From Bryoerythrophyllum caledonicum (taxonomy: Eukaryota; Streptophyta; Bryopsida; Pottiales; Pottiaceae): a stretch of 64,000 bases of DNA. The position numbers and the translations under genes are program-made. The stretch's first letter is position 1. Each line of letters opens with the position of its first letter. Shown piece by piece: positions 39,860 through 47,817 of the stretch. The notes beneath the pieces were generated by a model that ran no database searches, had not been told where the DNA came from, and saw only the letters and a list, made by a program, of their open reading frames with translations. The stretch covers positions 3,995,976 through 4,059,975 of the forward strand of contig OZ020526.1 in NCBI GenBank assembly GCA_963971425.1, read 5' to 3'.

Positions 39860-41536
39860 AAGCGTTGGGATTTTGGTGTTGGCTTACAGATCTATCCTTA
39901 CGAATGTAGATCTAGATCGGATCCAGATCCAAGAACTGATAGCATCAGAAACGCCATAGCCCGCACAAACTCCACTGCGAACTCTGAGCTAGTACCTTCA
40001 TCAGCCGAAATTGAGAGACGCAGTAACCACCGCATAGCAGTCCGTAAGCACGCGAGAGAGACACCCAGTAACGGAACCATCAGCAACAAGAGCTCAAGTC
40101 GACCTGACGACAACAACATAAACCGACACCCGAGCACAAGACCTACCAGCCAAGATCAACAGACTGTGGAAACAGTGAGTAAGAACGTCGCAACACCTGC
40201 TGCTGAAAGACGTCAATCCCACCAGCAACAACACCAGGCTGCACATTCTAACCCTACAACTCAACTTTGCTGCTATTCATTATATGTTGTATCCTCACTA
40301 AAAATTTTAGCACTCACCACAGTTCTAGACACAGTCAAACCACCGTTTGCACACCTGCTACATCACACATTCACTCATACACTAGGCACGAGCACATGTA
40401 GCAACACCATAATCCACACACGAAGTTGGTGGTGTAACTCGGTTTTAAAAATTGTGCGGAAGCGCTGTCTAATTTTCTACAGATCAGGCAAGAAAAGATA
40501 CAAAATAACTGAGCTACAACCAGCTACACCACCGTACGAGAAAGATAGCCTGCAGGTACAAGAGCTTCGACATACGAGCTACACCGAGACTACAACAGCA
40601 ACCTGCAAACCAACACAACGGGTCAGAATCACTACCGGCCAAGATCAACAGACTGTGGAAACAGTGAGTAAGTACGCCGCAACACCTGCTGCTGAACGAC
40701 GTCAACCCCACAAGCACCAACACCAGGCTACACATTCTAACCCTACAACTCAACTTTGCTGCTATTCATTATATGTTGTATCCTCACTAAAAATTTTAGC
40801 ACTCACCACAGTTCTAGACACAGTCAAACCACTGTTTGCACTCCTGCTTCACCACACATACACTCATACACTAGGCACGAGCACATGTAGCAACATCACA
40901 ATCCACACACGAAGTTGGTTGTGTAACTCGGTTTTAAAAATTGTGCGGAAGCGCTGTCTAAATTTCTACAGATCAGGCAAGAAAAGATACAAATTAACCG
41001 AGCTACAACCAGCTCCACCACTGTACGCGGAAGATAACCTGCGGGTACAAGAGCTTCGACATACGAGCTACACCGAGACTACAACAGCAACCTGCACACC
41101 AATACAACAGGTCAGGACACCACTCAGCGACAACCAACCCAACCAAGATTTTGACTGTCACCTAGATAACTATACAAACCAGCTGCAGCAAGCACACGTA
41201 TCCACGTCTTTATTAGGACGAAGGAGGGGAGCCCAAAGACCAAAAAACAAATCAGCAACTGCACGCCGCACAGACGACTCATCCGTCCAAACCATACCCA
41301 ATGGAATGGACTGGGTGAAACTTGGAAAAAGTAGAGTCTGGACCGCAGCAAGGAGAAGCTCACGCCGCACCAAAGAGACCGAAACCGAAGCAACATACGA
41401 AACAGAAACCCGTACAAGCAATAGCACAAGCAAGCAACAGAAGAAATCAAGAAAACCCAGGGAGTGCAACATCGAGACACGAAGAGATACATCAACACTA
41501 CAACGAGAAGGACATGTATTTGAACCTCAAGTATAG
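39860..41536 (+). CDS. 5' open frame (ORF0-like) of the giant LINE, ending at TAG
   Basis: In the frame that continues into ORF1, no stop occurs from 39860 to a TAG at 41534-41536. The translation consists of the two monomers (each about 163 residues, containing LCCYSLYVVSSLKILALTTV and WCNSVLKIVRKRC) followed by a basic, R/K/T/S-rich tail (GRRRGAQRPKNKS). There is no in-frame ATG until about 41308. The DNA is A/C-rich and poor in T, which lowers stop frequency, so openness alone is weak evidence for translation. It may be 5' UTR, a non-AUG-initiated ORF, or an N-terminal extension of ORF1 interrupted by one stop. No known domain is seen. Confidence 0.4.
   Translation, partial: KRWDFGVGLQIYPYECRSRSDPDPRTDSIRNAIARTNSTANSELVPSSAEIERRSNHRIAVRKHARETPSNGTISNKSSSRPDDNNINRHPSTRPTSQDQQTVETVSKNVATPAAERRQSHQQQHQAAHSNPTTQLCCYSLYVVSSLKILALTTVLDTVKPPFAHLLHHTFTHTLGTSTCSNTIIHTRSWWCNSVLKIVRKRCLIFYRSGKKRYKITELQPATPPYEKDSLQVQELRHTSYTETTTATCKPTQRVRITTGQDQQTVETVSKYAATPAAERRQPHKHQHQATHSNPTTQLCCYSLYVVSSLKILALTTVLDTVKPLFALLLHHTYTHTLGTSTCSNITIHTRSWLCNSVLKIVRKRCLNFYRSGKKRYKLTELQPAPPLYAEDNLRVQELRHTSYTETTTATCTPIQQVRTPLSDNQPNQDFDCHLDNYTNQLQQAHVSTSLLGRRRGAQRPKNKSATARRTDDSSVQTIPNGMDWVKLGKSRVWTAARRSSRRTKETETEATYETETRTSNSTSKQQKKSRKPRECNIETRRDTSTLQREGHVFEPQV
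40151..41117 (+). repeat. Two tandem 5' monomers of 489 bp
   Basis: CAAGATCAACAGACTGTGGA starts at 40151 and again at 40640. The two units align along their length with scattered substitutions (three differences in the first 60 bp) until about 41117. A partial upstream match (CTACCAGCC versus CTACCGGCC) precedes the first. 489 is a multiple of three, so the reading frame is preserved. Tandem monomers at the 5' end are typical of LINE promoters such as those of mouse L1, so a promoter role is plausible. They lie in a stop-free frame without an ATG. Confidence 0.85.
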
Positions 41537-41722
41537 CGGAAGCAAGCACGACAACAATCACAGAAACGCAGGATCAACATCAAATCGTCAACAGACGAAC
41601 AGACCCAAGACAGCCTAGTAAGAGCTCCAGCAAACGTACATAACACCAGCAGCAATCGCAGCACTGCTGTAATCCCGCAGCCAACAGCAAGGAGAATCGA
41701 AATCCCCGGAGACCCCAACGAC

Positions 41723-43852
41723 GTGCTGCCAACCTTAGCCTCGAGACCGAGAACACAGGAGAAAAGAGGCACAGAAGTAGACCACCAGAAGAAGCGCATC
41801 GGCAGGACAAAACGAACCTACACACCAGCAATAGCAGAGAGTGAAGAAGACCAAGGGGAGCCGATACTGGAGGAACGTCAACCACTCGCAGTCACCCTCG
41901 ACCCCATTCCGAAAACCAGCAACCGCGTCCCTACAGCATCTGCAAGACCCAACGGTCAAAAAAGAAGACGCCTGACATCAACACCGATAATCTGCACATC
42001 GCCGAGACTAAAGGAGGCGCCGACAGCACCCGTCCAAACCCCAGTAACGGAGCCCGCCAACAGTCCAAGCCAAGGCGGAAGCATGATGCGACTCGCCCAC
42101 GACACATCCCCCGCCTCCCCGATCAGTCCCACTCAATCTCTCTCTCGACCTAGGATGCTACCCGCACAAGAAACAATGCACCTGCAACAGGAGACTCGAG
42201 TAGAGGAAGAGGCAATGGACATCGAAACCCCAAGAAGCAACCTCAGGCAAACCATCCAAGACAAGACATCAGCCTCCACTTCTGCCAAGACACATAACCC
42301 CCACAAAAAACCAAGAGGTAATTCCCAAACCACAGACCATGTATCTTCACCTGCTATATCTACATTCCACTTCTGGCTTGGCTTCTCCACCATGGAGAAG
42401 CTCGCACAAGATGCAGGGCAAACCGTCTTGCAGAAAGGAGAGAGTATCAAAGATATGATCACAAGAGGTGTGCCTAAGAGTGAAGCCGAGGAAGCTCTGG
42501 AGGCCACAATAGCTTTCCCAAGGATTCCACAGTTACTCTACCCCAAGGTGAGAAATGACGGTGTTGAAGGTCAGCACTTCAACATCACACAATTACCCTT
42601 TGACATTCCTACTAACAGTGAGACTGGATTATCTCACGATTTCCACATTGCTATTCATTTTGAGTTGCCTACTCAACCTTTATTTCACGATGACATTAAA
42701 AAACTCTCTAAGGCTAGACTTAGGCATATGGACATACCATTGGGTACTAAGCTCATTGACCCCCTCGCAATCCTTTGCAAAGGGGTCAAAAAAGAGGGAC
42801 AGAAGGGTGTGTTTTCAGGTATTATCAAGTTGCACCTACTCCACCCAGAGACTGATGCTATCGCCCTCCTTCGCGGCAACCGTTACTTTGTTTTGCCTCT
42901 TGACCCATTAGGCCCAGTGACCTTGGGGAAAGTGTGCAAAACATGGCACGCGGTGGCTCGCCAGGGCCTTTCGGTCCGCATCAAAAGCGACAATCTCAAG
43001 GGCATCACCGCACGGGCACTATTTTATGATGTAGTGAAGAATGGTTTCGATAGAAACCTTGAATTCGAAGTGACAGATGTGCAAAAGGAGTCAGGAGACT
43101 CCCATGCTTGGATTGTTGCACCTACCCCCACACAAGCCAAGAAGTTGGAGCGCCATCAAATCACGACCTTCCAGGAGATCCTCACTGCCAAGGTTAGTAG
43201 CTCGGGTGTTTTTAACACCAGTGACAGAGCCAAGAGGGATGCCTTAACACTCACTCTCTCCCAGCTACCCATCCTCATGAGCGTGGATGATACCACGGCT
43301 GCCATCACTCATGCTTTGGAGGCCAAGAATGTTGTCAACATATGGTTTCACAAAAAAGAAGATGGCAAGCACAATGGTTCCGCGAATGTCAAAGTCCTCA
43401 ACCCTATAGTGTATCGGCAACACCTTAACAAGACTTTCAACATCGGACTTCATCAAGTGGAGGTTCGACCACATCGCCGAAGCTTGGAAGGTAATAACCC
43501 GCCATCTGACACCTTGGTGACAAAATGGGGGTTCAATGATATTAACACGGCGCTAGTCAACACGGTGGCCTCCATGACGAACACCCCCAACAACACCAAC
43601 ACTCTACGGGAGGAAGTGACCGCAATCATGGAAGAAAGCCACAAGCAACTCCGCCTGGAGCTCTCTTCCTTCAAAGAGGACATCATTCGGGAGACTAGGG
43701 AGTATACCGACACACGCACAGAGGAGGTACAAACCAAACTCAAGAAGGTGGAACTACTCATGTTGAATGCCTTGTCAGTGATGCAAGACATTAACAGTGG
43801 CGGCCCGGCGTTGTCCCTCCCACCCCCGAACGACTCGTCAAACGTGGATTGA
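41723..43852 (+). CDS. ORF1 of the giant LINE (putative nucleic-acid-binding protein)
   Basis: Frame open to TGA at 43850-43852. The first ATG is at 42083; the same frame is open back to 41537. The N-terminal third is P/T/S/R-rich and disordered-looking (arginine-rich RKRR-type patches). From about 42380 a folded region begins, MEKLAQDAGQTVLQKGESIK, with SGIIKLHLLHPETDAIALLR and an RRM-like alternation near 43260-43480: LPILMSV, an alpha helix TTAAITHALEAKN, VVNIWFHKK, NGSANVKVL, VEVRPHRR. The C-terminus (43600-43790) has a coiled-coil-like stretch (EEVQTKLKKVELLMLNAL). LINE ORF1 proteins usually bind element RNA and chaperone reverse transcription; I infer the same, without a firm domain match. 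Its base composition is balanced, unlike ORF2, which starts right after it. Its end overlaps the ORF2 frame (open from 43795), so reinitiation or -1 shifting are both possible. Confidence 0.7.
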   Translation: MLPTLASRPRTQEKRGTEVDHQKKRIGRTKRTYTPAIAESEEDQGEPILEERQPLAVTLDPIPKTSNRVPTASARPNGQKRRRLTSTPIICTSPRLKEAPTAPVQTPVTEPANSPSQGGSMMRLAHDTSPASPISPTQSLSRPRMLPAQETMHLQQETRVEEEAMDIETPRSNLRQTIQDKTSASTSAKTHNPHKKPRGNSQTTDHVSSPAISTFHFWLGFSTMEKLAQDAGQTVLQKGESIKDMITRGVPKSEAEEALEATIAFPRIPQLLYPKVRNDGVEGQHFNITQLPFDIPTNSETGLSHDFHIAIHFELPTQPLFHDDIKKLSKARLRHMDIPLGTKLIDPLAILCKGVKKEGQKGVFSGIIKLHLLHPETDAIALLRGNRYFVLPLDPLGPVTLGKVCKTWHAVARQGLSVRIKSDNLKGITARALFYDVVKNGFDRNLEFEVTDVQKESGDSHAWIVAPTPTQAKKLERHQITTFQEILTAKVSSSGVFNTSDRAKRDALTLTLSQLPILMSVDDTTAAITHALEAKNVVNIWFHKKEDGKHNGSANVKVLNPIVYRQHLNKTFNIGLHQVEVRPHRRSLEGNNPPSDTLVTKWGFNDINTALVNTVASMTNTPNNTNTLREEVTAIMEESHKQLRLELSSFKEDIIRETREYTDTRTEEVQTKLKKVELLMLNALSVMQDINSGGPALSLPPPNDSSNVD

Positions 43853-43932
43853 CCAAGGACTACCCACGACAGCATCACCATTGGGTGATTCACCATCTAC
43901 CCTTATCTCTCATCTCTTATAGGCTCCTCAAT

Positions 43933-46900
43933 ATGTTTCTTCCCTCTTTCACATTTCACATGTTAGCTTTCTCTTACATATTTATAACACCTTTACTCTC
44001 ATCAGATATACAATCATATCTTGTTTCTACTCCTACCACACATTTTCTCCCCCCTACTCTCTTAAATGTAATTCCCTCCACACATATGCTAAGTTTTCTT
44101 ATCTTCTTTAGAAGTTGTCTTCACTTTATAGTATTCCCACTCACAATAAATACTACCTTACACTCTCTCACCACTCTAATAGCTCACTTTCATCTCTCCA
44201 ATTGCCAAACCTCTCTATCACTAGTCATATCTCTCAATAGAGCCTCACAAACTCAATCTTTCCACAAGATGAGTAGTAGACCCAAAGAGAGACTACACCT
44301 TATAGTGACATTGTACTATCACCAAATTCAATATATTAATATCCACCCCAATTATACATGTCTATGGCATGGGAATCATACCACTCAAACCTCATACGCA
44401 ACACACAACAATACACATACAAATCTTTTCAATACTCACTACCACCAAAGTACAACCAACACACAACTCCCCTACACACCTCTCAAACATTTACAAACAA
44501 GAAACCCAAACATCACCAATTCCCTCCACAATAAATCAATACAACTACCAACCCCACACACACAACCGAAACCAAAAAAAGATACCCTCCCATCAATCAC
44601 ACACACACTCTATATACCCCCCCAAAAAACAACCTATCAAAATCCTCCAAAAATCAATAGCAGCCATCCGAAATCGTTAAACAATAAAATAAACACAGAT
44701 ATGCACAAATGTAAAGCAAAAAACAAAGCATATAATTTTTTCCAGACACCTGATAGAACAAAAGACACAAACACCAACACAACTAACAAATCAAAGTTTA
44801 GAATACAAATACTTAGACACCTAGCGATATATAGATACAAAAAATGTAAAAGATACTACATTAAATACATACAATATTTCAAAAGAACTACACATTGTAC
44901 TCAATACAAAAATACTGGTACGTATATTGGTACATATACGAACGCAAATACCAAAACATATACTTACACAAATGTATGTGTAAATACTAATATAAAAACA
45001 AACATAACTACATATACACACACATACACAAAAACAACCACACACCGTCAAGAAAACATACACACATACAAAAACAAATACATACGATCAAATAAACAAC
45101 AAATAAAATATCAAATCCACACACAAAAACAAAAAGTCCTAAAACAAGACAAAAAACCCACCTACTACAAAATACTAACACAAAGAATGAATAGTAACAT
45201 AAAAACAAACACAACTACATATACACACACACACCACATACAAAAACAAAAAATTCTAAAACAAAACAAAGAACCCACCTACTACAAAATACTAATAAGT
45301 GGATTAGAAAAAATTAATCAAAGTAATAGATTAAATATACAAACAAAAAACAAAAGTATCAAAACAAAAATAAAAAATAAAAGGAATAAGAGAAAGGATG
45401 GAATTAGAATAAATAATAAAAGGAAGGAGAAAACAAGTATCATAACTACATATAATAAAAAAGGAAACAATAGTAATGAAAACAATAATAGAAATTATAT
45501 AACAAAGATTCATAAGGGTATAAGGAAATATAAACTCAAAAACCATCAAAAGACAAGGAATATTAAAATCACGAAGAATAGGAAAATCAAGGAGAGTAAA
45601 AAGCGATATAATAAATTAAATAGGAAAAAGATAGATACTTATAAAATTTCAAAGGTTTCAAATAGAGCAAATAATATTAAAAATAAAAGAACAAAATCGG
45701 AGAGGATATGTAAGGAGAAAATAAAGGGTAAGATAGAAAACCATTTTTATAAGAATACAAATAACAAGAACATAGCAACGAACAGAAGTACTAAAAATAG
45801 AATATGCTTCCTAAGGAAATTAAAAATAAGGGATGGAAAACTAACCAAAATAGTAATGAGAAACAATTATCATAATAAGAACATAGTAAGAAACAGAAGT
45901 ACTAAAAATAGAATATGCTTCCTAAGGAAATTAAAAATAAGGGATGGAAAACTAACCAAAATAGTAATGAGAAACAATTATCATAATAAGAACATAGTAA
46001 GAAACAGAAGTACTAAAAATAGAATATGCTTCCTAAGGAAATCAAAAATAAGGGATGGTAAATTTACAAAATTAGTAATGGAAATGAATTGTAATAAGAA
46101 TACAAATATTAAGAAAGTAGCTATAAACAGCAGTACTAAAAATAAAATATGCTTCCTAAGGATTTTAAGAATAAGGGATAGAAAAATCACAAAATTAGTA
46201 ATGGGAATGAATTATAATAAGAATACAAACATTAAGAAATTAGCTATAAACAGTAGTTCTAAAAATAGAATATGCTTAATAAGGAATTCTAAAATAAGGG
46301 ATGGGAAATTCACGAAATTAGTAATGAGAATGAATTATAATACAAATATTAAGAGATTAGCTATAAACAACAGTACTAAAAATAGATTATGCTTCACAAG
46401 GAATTCAAAAATAAGGGATGGAAAAATCACGAAATTAGTAATGGGAATGAATTATAATAAGAATAAGAATCTGAAGAGTACTACTATAAATAGTAGTACT
46501 AAAACTAGAATGTGTTTCCCAATAAATTCAAAAAGAAGGGGTGGAAAATTAATTAAACTTGTAATGAAAAAAAAAATTTATGTCTCGCTGGCCGGGGGGG
46601 CGCCGAAGCCGCCAAAAATAGAATTACTAAAAATAGAAATTCTAATAATAGTAGGAATACATATGAATCTTTTAAAAATAAATATCAATCTGTTTTTAGA
46701 AATCATAGTTTTAGACAAAATTTGTTTAGGAAGAAATCCTTTAGAAAACTCATTATTTCAATATACGGGTACATATACTGATACGTATACTGATACGTAT
46801 ACTGATATGTATACTGATACGTATACTGATATGTATATTGATACATACACCGATGAGTATACTTATAAATATACTGATCAATATACTGGTACGTATATTA

Positions 46901-47817
46901 ATACACATACTGATATGTATATAAATACAAATATTGATACTTATACAAATGCAACTACCAATACAAATATTGGTACGTGTACTCATGCGAATACTAACAC
47001 AAATACTAACAAAGATACTGATACAAATACCAAGACAAAAACCGTGACATACACTAATACAAACACACATAAGAATACTAATATAATACCACATAATACT
47101 ACATATACACACACAAAGTCAACCACACACCATCAACGAAACACATACATATACATACACACATACAAAGACAAACACATACAATCAAAAAAACACAAAT
47201 ACCAAAGCCACATTCAAAAACAAAAAATTCTAAAACAAAACAAAAAACCCATCTACTACAAACTACTAATATTAATTGGAGGAGACATGGAGACTAACCC
47301 AAGACCCATGCCGAACACATTAAAAAGACACCCCGCTTCGCACAAAAAGAATGCCAAAACATATTTCATACCAAATACTAATACAAACACCAAAACAAAC
47401 AATTGTACAAACCACAAAGTATATAATAACACCGCATATGAAAAAAAGGACTTAAAAGCCACTTCAAAAACCAACATAAACCCACATACAAATAGTCTTA
47501 AACACAATAGTTACATATGCACACGGACAAAAACAACCAAGATAAAATACAACCAATCATACATACATCCATACACTACTAAAACAAAAACAACCACAAA
47601 AAACACATGGACAAAAAATAAACTAAAGACGAGAACAACTACACCTACTATAAAAATAAATAAACCCACAACTCACACACAAAATACAAACATCCACCTA
47701 CCCCCAAACCAACAAGTCATTAATAACACAACAAAGCCTTTAAAATACACTTCTAAATATATATACCACAAACTTCTACTACTTCTAGGAGGAGACATTG
47801 AAACCAACCCGGGACCC
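43933..47817 (+). CDS. ORF2 N-terminal leader, low-complexity, ending in a 2A peptide
   Basis: The first in-frame ATG of the ORF2 frame is at 43933 and the frame runs uninterrupted to the 2A site. The first ~90 residues are hydrophobic and T/S/L-rich (MLAFSYIFITPLL). Then come about 1,200 residues dominated by N, K, T, H, Y and I, including Y-T-D-T periodicity and a seven-unit repeat. No domain is recognisable. The nucleotide sequence is A/C-rich and G-poor, so some of the openness is compositional; nevertheless the array units are all multiples of three, which argues that the frame matters. If the 2A works, this leader would be released from the enzyme polyprotein during translation. It could be a nucleic-acid-binding or spacer region; its function is unknown. 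Confidence 0.6.
45121..45303 (+). other. Two truncated copies of the pre-2A module
   Basis: In the ORF2 leader, QKQKVLKQDKKPTYYKIL (about 45121-45176) and QKQKILKQNKEPTYYKIL (about 45241-45294) match the sequence that precedes the 2A-like motif at 47284 (QKQKILKQNKKPIYYKLL). In both, the following GGD.ETNP segment is absent. They are read here as decayed duplicates of the 2A region. Confidence 0.65.
45781..46570 (+). repeat. Seven-unit in-frame tandem repeat of 37-41 codons in ORF2
   Basis: Units begin at 45781, 45892, 46003, 46126, 46249, 46366 and 46489, so spacings are 111, 111, 123, 123, 117 and 123 bp: every one is a multiple of three. Each unit encodes a variant of STKNRICFLRKLKIRDGKL followed by TKLVM and an asparagine-rich linker. 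The first three units are nearly identical, the later ones more diverged, implying recent expansion at the 5' side. The basic, cysteine-containing unit may bind nucleic acid (inference). Confidence 0.9.
46583..46613. other. 31-bp GC-rich island in AT-rich ORF2 leader
   Basis: After a 10-base A run the sequence switches to a strongly GC-rich stretch containing GGCCGGGGGGGCGCCGAAGC, then returns to A-rich sequence. It keeps the reading frame (SLAGGAPKPP). Nothing like it occurs elsewhere in ORF2. It may be a filler insertion or the scar of a foreign fragment, or a sequencing artefact. Confidence 0.5.
46768..47060 (+). repeat. 12-bp (TATACTGATACG)n array and its degenerate continuation
   Basis: TATACTGATACG/ATG units repeat at 12-bp spacing from about 46768 to 46930, encoding Y-T-D-T/M, then degenerate into T-N-T-N-rich codons to about 47060. 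A weaker version of the same pattern occurs near 44918-45010. Period 12 keeps the frame. Confidence 0.8.
47215..47307 (+). other. Degenerate 2A-like motif (NPRP)
   Basis: The frame reads KPIYYKLLILIGGDMETNPR followed by P and M. It has the hydrophobic run, the D-x-E-x-N-P core and the final proline of a 2A, but the invariant glycine of NPGP is arginine. Glycine at that position is required in known 2A peptides, so this copy should not support skipping. The 25 residues after it (PNTLKRHPASHKKNAK...) closely match those after the intact copy 510 bp downstream. Confidence 0.8.
47764..47817 (+). other. Canonical 2A ribosome-skipping peptide
   Basis: The codons read YHKLLLLLGGDIETNPGP, followed by methionine at 47818. 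This fits the 2A consensus D-[V/I]-E-x-N-P-G-P (47794-47817), with the leucine-rich helix in front that known 2As carry. In 2A sites the ribosome fails to make the bond between the last glycine and proline, releasing the upstream protein and continuing downstream. 2A peptides are established in some non-LTR elements (trypanosome L1Tc, sea-urchin elements). Here it would separate the low-complexity leader from the enzyme part of ORF2, about 650 bp before the APE domain. Confidence 0.85.

Noticed and set aside
40514-42507. Several minus-strand open frames of 80-145 codons opposite the LINE 5' frame and ORF1
   Set aside because: They mirror plus-strand codons, have cysteine/leucine-rich random composition and no domains; they are shadows of the A/C-rich plus-strand frames.
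45781-47060. Tandem arrays as a CRISPR or satellite centromere
   Set aside because: Units are contiguous, coding-frame multiples within one ORF, with no spacers and too few copies for a satellite.
44637-47112. Minus-strand frames of C/I/V/F-rich composition opposite the ORF2 leader
   Set aside because: They are antisense images of the N/T/Y-rich repeats and not membrane proteins.
47284-47307. DMETNPRP as a second functional 2A
   Set aside because: The glycine before the final proline is needed for skipping in known 2As; arginine there should abolish it. Listed as a decayed copy.
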